From: Chrysomallon squamiferum
Taxonomy: Eukaryota > Mollusca > Gastropoda > Neomphalida > Peltospiridae
Assembly: GCA_012295275.1 (NCBI GenBank)
Contig: CM022671.1
Location: 20,887,822 to 20,951,821, forward strand
Length of the DNA stretch: 64,000 nucleotides
Direction: 5' to 3'
Each line of letters begins with the position of its first letter. The first letter of the stretch is position 1. Positions 42,323-54,890 of this stretch are shown here, one piece after another. The notes under the pieces are model-generated. The model saw only the letters and a list, made by a program, of their open reading frames with translations, was not told the DNA's origin and did not search any database. The position numbers and the translations under genes were made by a program.

Positions 42323-42959
42323 CCGCCGTTTCATCCATTTCGATACACAAGTACACGACAGAAGATTAAAACGCTTTCTTTGCCAACGCAGACTGTAAGG
42401 TGTTTAACAAACGATTGACGTGGGTTGTTAAATAGAAAGTCAGTTTAGATACCCCTGCTAATGTAATCACCTTCGACTTTTATAATTGCAGCTGAATCGT
42501 TAATGGGAAAACTAGTCAATTCGCTCATCTCTGTATGGTTTTTGTAATTGACATTTAGCAGGCCATCCCGATGTCTCTGTTGCCTGGGTATTCAAAAAGA
42601 AAATCTGTGTGAAGCGACTGGAAAATATGGAGATGGTGTATTGACGTGAGGATTCGCTTGAAGAAAAGCGACACATCTGCAAACCGAAACATACAGGCTG
42701 GAATTTATTACTTCTTACTGAAAAAAGCCTTTATTACGATTCCAATGTAGTTGAGTTACATTTAATGATGAAGGGTATTTGTTATGTGATTTAGAAATAT
42801 ATTTTGGAAAAAAGCATAATGATTTACGTGATGGCTTGCTTTTATTTAGATACTGATTTCAATAATTTACAAAACATCATAAAAAGCTAAGGTCTCTAAA
42901 ATGCAAAACAAACTAATATATATACATATATACAAACTATATATATAAATATATATACA

Positions 42960-42960
<1 letters not shown>

Positions 42961-43043
<83 letters not shown>

Positions 43044-43252
43044 AAGAGAGACAAACCATACATGCGTATGCCCACACACATATACAGATAGTTAGTGCAA
43101 AAGACATACTTAAGCAGTATTTATCGATATTATATCGTAATGACACCTTTCAAAGACAACACAGATATGTATATATTTTTTTAATTTTACGTTAGAAATT
43201 CTATAGAAATAGGCGACAAAGTACATAAAACAACTATATCTGTCAATTTATT
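42961..43252. repeat. GA-headed tandem duplication, copy 1
   Basis: About 80 bases of GA precede a 200-base unique segment containing TTAGTGCAAAAGACATACTT and ending CTGTCAATTTATT. The same GA-plus-segment order recurs immediately downstream. Confidence 0.9.
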
Positions 43253-43562
43253 GAGAGAGCGAGAGAGAGAGAGAGAGATACAAACCATAGGTAGTTACGC
43301 ATAAACACGCATGCCCACACACACATATACATATAGTTAGTGCAAAAGACATACTTAAGCAGTATTTATCGATATTATATTGTAATGACACCTTTCAAAA
43401 ACAACACAGATATGTATTATTTTTTTTTTAATTTTACGTCAGAAATTCTATAGAAATAAGCTACAAAGTACTTGGTCTCAAATGTCACATGTATATCTTT
43501 CTGAAATTTTCATAATACCGTATCAGAAAAGTCGATAAAACAACTGTATCTGTCAGTTTATT
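43253..43562. repeat. GA-headed tandem duplication, copy 2
   Basis: A short GA tract (about 26 bases) precedes a diverged copy of the 43051-43252 segment, with an insertion of about 50 bases near 43470-43530. The much shorter GA head shows that the microsatellite expanded or contracted after duplication. Confidence 0.9.
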
Positions 43563-44454
43563 AATTTATTTTAATAATAATAAATTGCTTTGTATTAAAA
43601 TAATTAGTTTTCAGAGGAGATATTCAGTTCCATCCATTTCATATACCTCTTTGTTTTGACGCTTTGTATGATGTGGTTTACTTGTAATCTTGAAAACAGC
43701 TTTAGTTTCCAAAAGCCATACCGAGGTGTGAACTTTATTAAGTTTATAAATCATATTAATAATTTTATATTAACTTTAGCAGTGATCAAGAAAAGATATC
43801 ATAATCGTTATAACGACTATGTTTCTGAAAAACAACATCGTAAACGTTAACGAGAACTTAGGTTATTATGTATTCCAGCGAGATTATTTATCAAAACAAT
43901 TGTTGTTTTTTTATATGTTTCTAAATGCGATTTTCTCTTTCTGGGAAGATGTAATTAAAAATATCTTGCTGCTGATAAATTAAAATATACATTGAAGAGT
44001 AGACAGTATATTTCGTTTCTCAACATCATTATCATTTAATATATACATTCCCAACAACTATCGTCATAAAAGTAAAATATCGTTAACAATCAACCTTTCT
44101 TGAAAGCATATATGGCTCTTTGAAAGGCAATGTTTAGTAACTACTAACAACACTGTGAACAGACAACAAATACGGTAAAAATTTGTTTTAAAAACTCGAC
44201 AAACGCTCAATGAAAAACATTCAGTTCCATACATAATTCACCAATGTCATTCATGATTTAAAAGACACATAAAGAAAACACTAAGGAAACGGTTAAGGTA
44301 ATTGTGTTATGTCGCCTTGTTTCTCTGTTAATTGCTTTCTCTGAAAATAGCAATAACAATTAGCAGCCGACCGTTGCAGCACACAAAATGCAAAACTTGT
44401 GTCAAAATGAAGCAGACAATAGTAAAATATCCCAGTGAACTTCCACTTAGAAAA

Positions 44455-44461
<7 letters not shown>

Positions 44462-44497
<36 letters not shown>
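44462..44497. repeat. (TA)n microsatellite
   Basis: About 36 bases of TA after a run of A. Confidence 0.9.
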
Positions 44498-44498
<1 letters not shown>

Positions 44499-45851
44499 CC
44501 AAAAAAAAACAACAACAACTGGAAATGCACAATTAATGACGATATAATTGTGAACAAGATCAATCAGTGCAGTGGATGAAAGACGTATAAGAAGAAAACC
44601 ACTCTAAGAAATTTATTAACTTACATCGGTCTTGTTAGCTTCCTCTCTCATTTCAAGAGATCTCTTAAAAGGCCAATTAATAAAAAAATTTTTTATGAAA
44701 TTATGTTTTCAGCGAGAATCTGGAGAACATACATTTGAAAAAATATGAAGTAAAGGAAATTTTTAATGAAAAACGTATATCGCTTCTCATGCAGTTTATG
44801 ACATTATTATTGTGGATCAGTATGTTTAGAGTATTTGTTTTATAGACACTCTTTGAATGTGTTTAATTAGTTGTTTTCTAATGGCTTTCCTGAAAAAAAG
44901 AGAAGCCTTCTTTAATATTTGAGTTTAAATAACATTCATTTCATTGTAGACTTAAAGAGTTTAGACTTAAAGTCAAGCAAAATGAAACGTTTCGCATTTC
45001 ATTTATTAATTTTTACGCTCATAATCCAGTTTGATGAAAATGGCATAATTTTACATCAAAATATTTAAAAAGAAAATAATCTTGGTTATCGCTTTTCTGC
45101 TCATGAAATATTTTAATTTTTTATTTTTAATATTATTAGTTTTGTAAAGGATTAAATTGCTGCTGTCGATGGATGTCATTTTGTCTCGTTCTATCCTACA
45201 ACAGAAGAGAAATACATTAAAAAAAATCTAATTTGTTTATATGTTAGCAGTAGAGAGGGTTTCTGCGTATTCACCAGAATACTGTTTTTACAAATGATTC
45301 CGAAACTTGACAGAAATTTAAATACATCTCCAGATCAAGTCTAAACAGAGCAGCTAAAAGACTTTCTTCCATTACAATATTTTTACAAAAAAAGAACAGA
45401 GTTTTATAGCGATTTACCAACCACCTAGGCTTCATAAATTTGACGTACTGAGTCCAGATTTGGTTTTGTAATTACAAAGCTTAAAATAATTCTGTCTTAT
45501 TTAAAATATAGTTCTACGGGCAAACTCTTTAGGTTTTAACATTTCAATGCTTAGATTATCACATACGAACTAAAACGTTAGACATTTCCGGAAATATATG
45601 TAGCTTGTTTAATATTCGCTTTCTTGAAATAGAGAAGCGGTAAGATATTATGGATCATTAACGTTCTTTGTGAGAGGTAATTAAAACGTCATTATAGACT
45701 AACGTCTCATCATGATTTTGTACGGGAGCTACAGTACATTGACAGGACATTGACAGTGATGACGGCCGTTCACGTTAATAATCCTTTCTTGTTTATTAGC
45801 GAGATCATCCCTAACACTGTCAGATATACACATATACTTACACAGAGCTCC

Positions 45852-45853
<2 letters not shown>

Positions 45854-45893
<40 letters not shown>
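45854..45893. repeat. (TTA)n microsatellite
   Basis: About 13 perfect TTA units. Confidence 0.9.
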
Positions 45894-45895
<2 letters not shown>

Positions 45896-46085
45896 TCTAA
45901 TAGTAATCAGTAGTGGCAGTACGAGTAGTAGTAAATATTGTTGTTGTTTTCATTATTAAACTACAGTAGGCAGAGAGAGGAAAGGAATAATGAATAAATG
46001 AAGGAATGAATGAATGAAGGAATATTTAACGACTTTTGAATGTCATTTAATACTAATCGTGTATGAATTTATATATGCATGTATG

Positions 46086-46308
46086 AATGAATGTATGTAT
46101 GTATGTATGTATGTATGTATGTATGTATATATATTGGATATTTGTGTTTGTATGTATGTGCGTGATTGTATGTATTTATGTATGTATCTACGTATGTATA
46201 TTTGAATAAAAAGATAGATAGATAGATAGATAGATAGACAGATAGATACATAAAGAGATAGATAGATAGATAGATAGATTAGATAGATAGATAGATAGAC
46301 AGATAGAT
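46086..46308. repeat. (TATG)n and (GATA)n arrays
   Basis: TATG tetranucleotides at 46086-46132 and imperfect GATA/GACA at 46213-46308. Confidence 0.95.
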
Positions 46309-47919
46309 GTTTTTATAAATGCGTAAGTATGCATAACGAAGACAGCCGTTAGAGGAACAATGTTGTTAACAATTAGCAACAAAGAAAAGTATATATCAAA
46401 CTCTATGACAAATCTGTCGCAGAGCATTGTCTATAACGGTAAAGAAAAAACAATAAAGGCACCGATGTTCATCGGACCTACGAGTTATCTTGTCTTTGTC
46501 ATGTTCTGTAATCACTAAGCTACAGCATCTTTAATGATATAGTTTTTTTTTTCAAGTTTTTTTTTTCAAAGTTCGTAAAATATTAATATAATATACTATG
46601 ATCATCTCCACTAATGGAATTTGTATTGTTATTTCACTTTCTTGTTTCATTTTACCTGTCAGATTGATGAATAGTAGATGTACAAGAGCTATTAATCAAA
46701 TCCCGCAGATACATTAGAAGTATACAGATATGTAAATGTTAATTGTTTGTTTAGCTTGATCTCAAACAAAATGAAAACCACGGTTCTGATTACGAACATG
46801 GAATAATTATGTCAATGGTCCATTTTGTCTGCGTTCATACGGAAAGCTGTGTGCTGCAATCAAAAAATATTGTCTTGTATTGTCTTTAGTTTTCTTGAAA
46901 ATGTACAGTAATAATAAATGATTTCTAAATTTAAAAGGAATGGTGATTATTATGATGATTACCAGTTAACATTCCACGCTAAAATAACATCGTGATATTT
47001 AAAGTAATATGATCCTCTTTTTCTAATCCTTTTTTCTTTCTTTTCTTTTCTCTTCTACTTTTTTTTATCTTCCTCTGTCACTTTTTTATCTCTTCTTTAC
47101 ATTATTTCATCATTTTTTTTTTTACTCTGTTCATTAAATTTAAAGGGTAATTGTTTTCAAATACACTGTAACTTAATGGTAACTGAAAACGGTTGTATAA
47201 TTAATTTATCAAAAAGAGGAAGTTTGTTCCACATCACAGCTGATCACTGCAAGCCGAAATCCCAGAATGTGAATGATTTCATTTTATTTGTTTCGTCAAC
47301 TTGCACATTATTATTTTTTTTTTTTTTTTTTTTTTCATCAACGTAATTTCTTCAATTTTTTTTCCACAGTATTAAGAAATGAGTGGGTTTCGGAGCTAAT
47401 TATTTTTAAACATGTTCTCAGCATAAACAGCTTAATCACTTTTCACAAGACAAGCAAGAAAGTGAATATGAAAAGATGAACATTTTCAACCAGATCATCA
47501 TCGATTAGCCTCATAGAAATTGATTGAAGCAATTCTGAAATAAATTTACTCCTGCTACTATCCCCACACACACACTACTACTACTACATCTACTACTAAC
47601 ATTACTACTAATACTGCTACTGTATCACCATCGTCATCATCATCATCATCATCATAATCAATATTGTACGGATATTTGGCATTGAACTCTATTCCGTTTA
47701 GAAAGCTGAGGATGTTAACAGAGATTTCTAACGTGATTTCATATTTCCATTAATTTTCCAGAGCTCAGTGTGATAACAGTTTAAATTTTAACAATAATTA
47801 TTACACTCATACACAAACACAAATAAAAAAACATGCAAAAGAGATCTTTTCGTTAGTGACAAATGTGGTTATGATAGTGTGAAATAAGCCCCCATCCCCC
47901 CCCAAAAAAAAAAAAGAAA

Positions 47920-48219
47920 ATGTCAGACAGTCCTCATACCTTTTTATTATCCCCACCTTTCATTAAAAAACAAACCCGGAATCGATCGAAACTTGATTTG
48001 GATATCCTCCGGAGTCCTGATATGATTTATGTAAACGCTGGTAAAGACCGGAAGGAGCGTTTGCGCGACGTTTTATCAAAGTGCCCAGATTGTTTGACCG
48101 CCAGCTTTTTGTCAATATGTCGATTAGGAATCAGTGTATTTACAGAGTGCGGTTTCACAGACACGAAAACGCGAAAAACGATCCGTCAGAGATTATACAC
48201 GCCGATTTGTCATTGCTGA
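47920..48219 (+). CDS. Possible coding fragment, unknown product
   Basis: A 99-codon frame begins ATGTCAGACAGTCC and ends TGA. Unlike its AT-rich surroundings it is CG-containing and uses varied codons, with protein-like stretches such as KDRKERLRDVLSKCPDCL and four further cysteines. No domain, signal peptide or clear splice site is recognised. A second frame (48081-48383) overlaps it on the same strand, so at most one is real. It could be a decayed transposon or repeat fragment, since a GATA array follows directly. Confidence 0.2.
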   Translation: MSDSPHTFLLSPPFIKKQTRNRSKLDLDILRSPDMIYVNAGKDRKERLRDVLSKCPDCLTASFLSICRLGISVFTECGFTDTKTRKTIRQRLYTPICHC

Positions 48220-48375
48220 TCAATTTACTAGCACACAAATGTGATGGAACGAGGCGTAGACTATTATGGACACATAAGCAGAGTGATGTATGGACTTCAT
48301 ATAATGTAGACAGTGTGCTTATTGTTCTTTGGACACCAACCCATTATATTAAACGGTCAATTATTAACAAGCAGC

Positions 48376-48860
<485 letters not shown>

Positions 48861-49201
48861 GATAAACAGATAAAAAAAAACCTAAGAACATGATCTTAAT
48901 ATCTGAAGAAACAGAGAGCGAATAATAAAAAAAAATAATAATAATTCATTAATTCATTAAAAAGTATGACTAAAATTATGTACCGCAAGCCATTATTCAC
49001 TGCAAAACCTTTTACTGCCGCATCCAGAGATGGCAGGAAATTAGATATGAATGTACTAATGTGGTAAAATATACGAATTTAATATATGGTGAAAAGTCAC
49101 CTTTTATTAACATGGTTATGAAAACGACTGAATAATATGCATGTGTTAAAACAGAAGATACAGTTATTCATACATCAAACCAATGCATTATATTGGAAAA
49201 T

Positions 49202-49276
49202 TATTTTAAAAATACTTTTTATTATTTTTTATTTTATTTTGTTTTAATTTAATTTAATTTTATTTTATTCGTTATT

Positions 49277-49315
<39 letters not shown>

Positions 49316-49412
49316 TTTTAATTTATATTTATATTATTTTATTTTTTTTTTTTTGTTATTCTTTAATTATTGTTGCTGCTTTTTTTTTTCTTTCTTTTTT
49401 TTTTTTTTTTTT
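49202..49412. repeat. T-rich tract with (TTTA)n
   Basis: TTTTA and TTTA repeats (49225-49335), then T-rich sequence ending in a run of T at 49396-49412, about 120 bp before the exon 2 acceptor. Confidence 0.85.
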
Positions 49413-49557
49413 TCCCCCTTTAGCTACTTTTAATCCGTTTTAATGATATTTAGCCAGATCCACCTCTGATCGTCTTGCTGTTAAGTAACACAGAGGAAAC
49501 ACACTTTAATTAACTTCATGTACTTATTTCATTTCAGAATTACATTCGGAGAACGGA

Positions 49558-49621
49558 ATGATAACGGCGGGCTGTCTTCTGCTTCTTGTCGGCACTGTTT
49601 TAGCTCAAGCTGAAAATGCTG
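49558..49621 (+). CDS. PXFVamide prohormone, exon 2: start codon and signal peptide
   Basis: The exon spans 49538-49621, from the acceptor ATTTCAG (AG at 49536-49537) to the donor GTACGT at 49622-49627. The ATG at 49558 is preceded by GAACGG and opens MITAGCLLLLVGTVLAQ, a classical signal peptide with a LLLLVGTVLA core and a likely cut after VLA or AQA. The exon ends one base into a codon (phase 1). Joined to 54891 it reads in frame into the 277-residue prohormone. Joined to 56791 it reads equally well into a 337-residue one. The frame is otherwise too short to be noticed, which is why it is easy to miss. Function: directs the prohormone into the neurosecretory pathway. Confidence 0.8.
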
Positions 49622-50104
49622 GTACGTGGTAACACACAGACACATTTCTTTCAACTGCTTTTCTTCTTCTATAAATAATATCCAAAATTACTACATAATA
49701 ATCTTCTTAATATACGAATAATTCACTTGATAATAATAATTTACCGTATTTACTCGTCTATAAGTTATACAAAGAAATACTCGTGTATAATATAACAGAG
49801 TATTCTGGAATAATTCAATACTTTTTTAGTTTTCGTTGAGGGGTTTTCTACATATCACTTTTTGATTGGTAAGAAAAATCGCCATACAGCTAGCTATACA
49901 GTTACTGATAAAATGAAATTATGACCATATCCATATTGACTGTTATAATTATATGTAGGTACTGTCACCGCTATAATTTTTCAAAATGCTTAAACTTTTA
50001 TACTGAATTCTGATTTAAGAAAAATAAATAAATAAAAATAAATTATAATAATAATAATAATAATAATTTTTAAAATTCGTCTTATACATGAGTAAATTCG
50101 GTAC

Positions 50105-50107
50105 TAT

Positions 50108-50158
<51 letters not shown>

Positions 50159-50159
50159 T
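50105..50159. repeat. (TTTA)n microsatellite
   Basis: About 13 TTTA units. Confidence 0.9.
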
Positions 50160-50563
50160 CTTCGTATAAAAATATCTTTACCATTTAATCATTTGTGTAT
50201 TTAAATTTCGTTTTTTCTTATAAAATACTTCTTAGAGTTATTCACTTAATGTAAATAAAACGATAAAAAATATAATAATTTGTGTTTTTAACTATTTTCT
50301 TGTTTGATATCTGTTTTAACTGATGGCACGTATTTAAATTAGTATTTTAATTTGCACATAGCAAGCGTTCTCGGTGTTGTATCAGTTTTAATGTTGTCAC
50401 TATTAAATTATTTTGTTACACTGATATGTCGCATTATTTTTTTTAAATCTATTATTTGTATTACCCATGTGTATGAGTAGTGATGTTAATTCAATTACTT
50501 TGAATGTGTTTTCCTCTGTGTGTGTATATTTCTCACCTAGCCGTCGTAATAATTACTGATGGG

Positions 50564-50660
50564 TACTTTATAAACTCCGTTCCTACTATATGCGTTTTTT
50601 AAAGTTTTGTCTTCATAATTTTAGTTTTTGTTGTTGTTCTTATTTTCACTTTTGTATTTC
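50564..50660 (+). repeat. 97-bp direct repeat, copy 1
   Basis: Shares TGCGTTTTTTAAAGTTTTGT and flanking sequence with 51772-51868 at equal length and with about ten substitutions. The origin is unknown. Confidence 0.8.
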
Positions 50661-50714
50661 ATTTTTTTTTTCCGGATATATATATAGATGTATATATATA
50701 TTAATTTTTATTTT

Positions 50715-50771
50715 AATAATAATAATAATAATAATAAGATTTTAATTATTATTATTATTATTATTATTATA
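50715..50771. repeat. (AAT)n...(ATT)n inverted microsatellite pair
   Basis: Seven to eight AAT units and about nine ATT units are separated by a spacer of about 6 bases. They form a perfect AT-only hairpin of some 24 base pairs in the transcript or single strand. Confidence 0.85.
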
Positions 50772-51771
50772 AAACATAATTTTACAAAAAGAAATTCACG
50801 TATTAAAATATTCTCGTTTCAAACAATATACATACCTAGAAACAAAGCAAAAACCGAATAATTAAATATCAAGAAATATTAACAGACAAACTATACTCTT
50901 TTAATTATAGATTTTGTTTAATAAATAAAATAAAATAAAATAATATCATATATATATATATATATATATATTCCAACGAATTGCACCAAACAGTAATTTA
51001 GTACTTGAACTCAATGCTTTGTATCTTACAGTATTCGATATGTTATGAAAGCAACAAACGTCAGAATATACTTTCTAGACAAAGTCTTTGACCTTGATTA
51101 CTTATATATCTCATAAAGGTAACGATATTTCCACCGTAAGTAATGACTGTCAATAACAACAACAAGTTTTAATCACCTTTTCAAATAATTTCCATTACTC
51201 CGGTTATCCGCTGAGGCGATTGTTCGCAAATTGTAGAAAACTATCAAATGCGAATTACGAAAACAAAAATACCCTCTGGAGATAAATATATCAGATGTCA
51301 CTAAACACCGTGTAAAGTTGTGATAAACAGTTTAGCTCGAGGTCTGAGCCGAGCGAAACAACGAACTTTCTCCAAGACAATAGTCGGAACATGAATGTGA
51401 ATTACTCTCGGTAAGTTAGTCATGTTTGAACTGTTGACAGTTTGAACGGATAAATACACCAAGTAAGAGGAAGTGATTTTACTGAATAGCAGCCTCAGAC
51501 AGTGTCGTAACTGTCATTATTTGACTTTTGTCTGACGGATGAAAAGCTAGAACGTTAACCGACAGCCGCATCCTGTGTTATTGCCTCTGTAGATGACAAA
51601 TTGTTCATCTTTCGATTTTTCTTTTTTTTCAAACAAACATTGGTTCAGGTGATGTTTGATTAAAGCGTTGGAATTTTAGAATCTATGGCTCAATTAAAAG
51701 ACTGGTTGTTCCCGCCTAATTTCTATAATATTATATTTCTGTTGTTTTAAGGGGCTATAAGAAGACTCCCA

Positions 51772-51868
51772 TACTTTATAAAATGCGTTCCTAGAACATG
51801 CGTTTTTTAAAGTTTTGTCTTCATAATTTTAGTTGTTGTTTTTGTTCATATTTTCACTTTTGTAATTC
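51772..51868 (+). repeat. 97-bp direct repeat, copy 2
   Basis: Second copy of 50564-50660, about 1.2 kb downstream in the same intron and the same orientation. Confidence 0.8.
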
Positions 51869-51904
51869 AAAAGCATTTACATTTTATATTACAATACTAA
51901 GTGC

Positions 51905-51935
<31 letters not shown>

Positions 51936-52243
51936 TTTATGTATTTAAGGGCATTCACACGTTTTATATTGCCAATACAATTAACTCCCACCTAGCCTAA
52001 AACTTAAAAATCTCTCTCCAACATAGCCAAAATGATGTTGGGATACCTGGGCCAAATGTTTTCATAGTAAATTGGTATTAAGGGCTATGGTCCGTTTTTA
52101 TATTAAGTGAATATAGCTCAGTAAATAGCAGTACTCTGGTAGTGATGTACGGTTGAGTGAATAGAATACCGCAAAATAACTAGATGGCACTGAGTGAACA
52201 GGTAGTCATGTACAGTTTGAAAGGCCGAGCTACATAAGTCATC

Positions 52244-52505
52244 ATGGAAGTCGAATTTATTGACAACTACAAAGGGGACACTTCCTTCTACACAACGAGT
52301 TTCATTTCGGGTGTAAAAACCCGATATAAAGATACCACTTATTGGCGTTGTAGGCATCACACGAGAGGTTGCCTTGCAACAAACAACTACTCAGAATAGA
52401 GTACTATGTAAGACAGGTCTGCCACCCAACCATGCTAGTGACCCTAGGGACACATGCCAGTTCAGGACTATGCCGATGCAGCTTCATTCTATATTAACTT
52501 TTTAA
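52244..52505 (+). pseudogene. Frameshifted FLYWCH-type zinc-finger relic
   Basis: From the ATG at 52244 the frame reads 51 residues to TAG. It includes TTYWRCRHHTRGCLATNN, the W-x-C...H...G-C-L-A core that defines FLYWCH zinc fingers (Cys and His metal ligands). One base past the GAA at 52394-52396, a second frame continues with GLPPNHASDPRDTCQF, the expected H-rich end of the domain, to a TAA at 52505. So a one-base shift and a stop break the domain. FLYWCH domains commonly accompany MULE-type transposases, but no transposase follows here. Likely a dead fragment of a transposon or of a transposon-derived gene. Confidence 0.6.
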
Positions 52506-53299
52506 TTGTTTCAATGCACATGTTTGAGAACCTCTTCACGGCTGTCGGTGAATTAATGAATGAATAAATCATTTGTTTCGGTATCGAAACGACGGTGTTT
52601 CCAGGTGATTTTTTCATTACATCCAGTGTATCATCCTATACTCACGAGAATCATGCAAACATGCCATCCTCTTTAGGGACAATGCTGATGTCCAGAGGTA
52701 TTGATACATACTATAGCACGAATACAATATACTGACCAAAGTTAACCCTATACCACCCAGCTCCTACCTAGCTAAAACCCAATGTTGTTGTAATAGATTG
52801 ATATGGTTCGGTTTTTGGCTAGGTAAACTGTATTTTTATTTACAAGTCATATTAAAGTAAATTCCCCAATTACTAAGTTAATGTTCAGTACGTAATAGTT
52901 TGTTTTAACATCCACATCCATTGTTTTCGCACCCCTCGGTCATTTATTACAATCGGATATCACTGCATGATTCAAAGTGACGGTCATACTTTGAAAGAAC
53001 CAAAAAAAAAATGTAACACAATCCTTACAAGACCCAGGGGTAAGGAAACGGTAAACAAATTACTTTTATATTTATACAGATAATTGAGAAAGACATATGC
53101 AGCCGTACTAGTATGATTGCAATTTGCACAAGGAATGTGACTTGACAGGTCTTCCTCCGTCTTGCATCCAGCATTAACGATGATGAGTACAACAAAACCT
53201 GTTTTATTAGTAACCTCTTGTCAACACATTGCTCAACTTAACGTATTAACATTTAGCTCATTTGGATGGCAGTGGAATGTATCATATGTAACAACAATC

Positions 53300-53300
<1 letters not shown>

Positions 53301-53337
<37 letters not shown>
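53301..53337. repeat. (AAT)n microsatellite
   Basis: About 12 AAT/ATA units. A (TTTA)n tract lies at 53828-53870. Confidence 0.9.
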
Positions 53338-53339
<2 letters not shown>

Positions 53340-54890
53340 TTTTGAGGTATCAAATAAGCTTAAACAAAAGAGAACGATATCCGTTAGAATTGTATTATTG
53401 GTATACTTAGCACTGATATCACCAAGGAAATTTAGGGAGATCTGAAAAGTCTGTGAACGAATATTGAACTAGACAACTATCTTAACAAACATTGATCCAC
53501 CATGTTTTTGACTTTTGCGCTTTTCTAGGATTTAATTCTGTTTAGTCGTCAGATCTGAAGGTGGCTCAGTTCAATCGGTTTTCGTCTCTCTCTTGTCTTT
53601 TCTAGGTTTTTATTTTCGTTTAGCTTAAAAGTTCGTTGAAAGGGCTGATAACAAATAATTTAATTGTTTTTTTGTTTTCCCGGCGTTTCGTTAAACACCG
53701 TTTGAATTATCAAATGAAAGTAACGATTTTTTTTTCTTTCTTTTTCTCTTGCTGAGTTTATTTCTTTTAAAAAAAAATAATAATCTGGATAGAGAGCATG
53801 CTTTTAACAGCATTAGAGTATTAATTATTATTTTATTTATTTATTTATTTATTTATTTATTTTATTTTATTTAATTTTATTTCGTTTTATTTTAGTTTTC
53901 ATAGACAAACACATATGACAATGGAGCGTAATTTAAATATAAATCAAATATTTGAATTATTTTCAAAATTATGTAGATTTAAAAATAATTGCTTTAATAT
54001 TTTTTACAAACTACAATATAAAATTACTGAGACAAATACAGCTAATTACAAGATCTTTAAAACTTTATATTTTTTCATTTACTTATTTTTTACTTATTTT
54101 TAATATTTTTCTTCTTTCTTTTAATTTCTTTATTGTTATTTTTTTCTTAAAAAAATATAAAATAGTAATAATAATGATAATATCAATAACATTAACCTAG
54201 TAATTTTGTACACAGTAATATATTTTAAGCTTCTCGTTTTAATCTATTTTCCATGAAAAGCATTAGAGAAATCTTATATTAAATTAAATCCATTAAATCA
54301 TCTTACACAAAAGAGATTAATCTATTCTTTACGTTTATCTAATCATTGTCTCCTTCACTTTTGAATAAATATATATTTGGAAATTACTGACAGATATATT
54401 CTTGTTCCTTATCCATTAGTTTTTGCTTTAGTCAGAATAAAAGATTATTTCATTCTGATCTTTTTAAGTGGGGGTAGATAATGGGTTGGCTTTGAATTCT
54501 TTATTTTGAAATACGTATAATTACGTTTACGTATACTGAATGTGTTAATGGAAGAAACAAAGAAATAAACTTTTTAAACTGATAAATATTAGCTACAAAA
54601 CAAGATTAGTAGTAATAATAGTGGTAGTTCCTCGTTATATAGCAGTAGCAGTAGACCTAGTAGTAATAGTAAAACTATTTTTTTTGTTTACCTGTGTATT
54701 ATATATATTCCATCTTTTTTTAACTTTTTTTTCTTCTAAATTATGTCAACTTCATCAACTTGTAGCAGCATGCATGATATTATTTATTTATAGCTGATGC
54801 CCATGCTTTTTTACTTGTTGTCAGTGCCGCTGTTTTGTTGTTGTATTTTATCGTCTGCATATCACTAATATTCACGTCACTTTTTAATAG

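Larger units (their letters stand above)
49622..54890 (+). other. Intron between the signal-peptide exon and the first peptide exon
   Basis: The intron is 5.27 kb, bounded by GTACGT at the 5' end and TTTTTAATAG at the 3' end. It holds TTTA, AAT and TA microsatellites, a direct repeat of 97 bp (50564-50660 and 51772-51868), a FLYWCH relic at 52.2-52.5 kb and otherwise AT-rich DNA without coding signal. Confidence 0.7.

Noticed and set aside
52118-52360. 80-codon minus-strand frame
   Set aside because: Antisense to the FLYWCH relic, whose plus-strand motif explains the coding-like composition.
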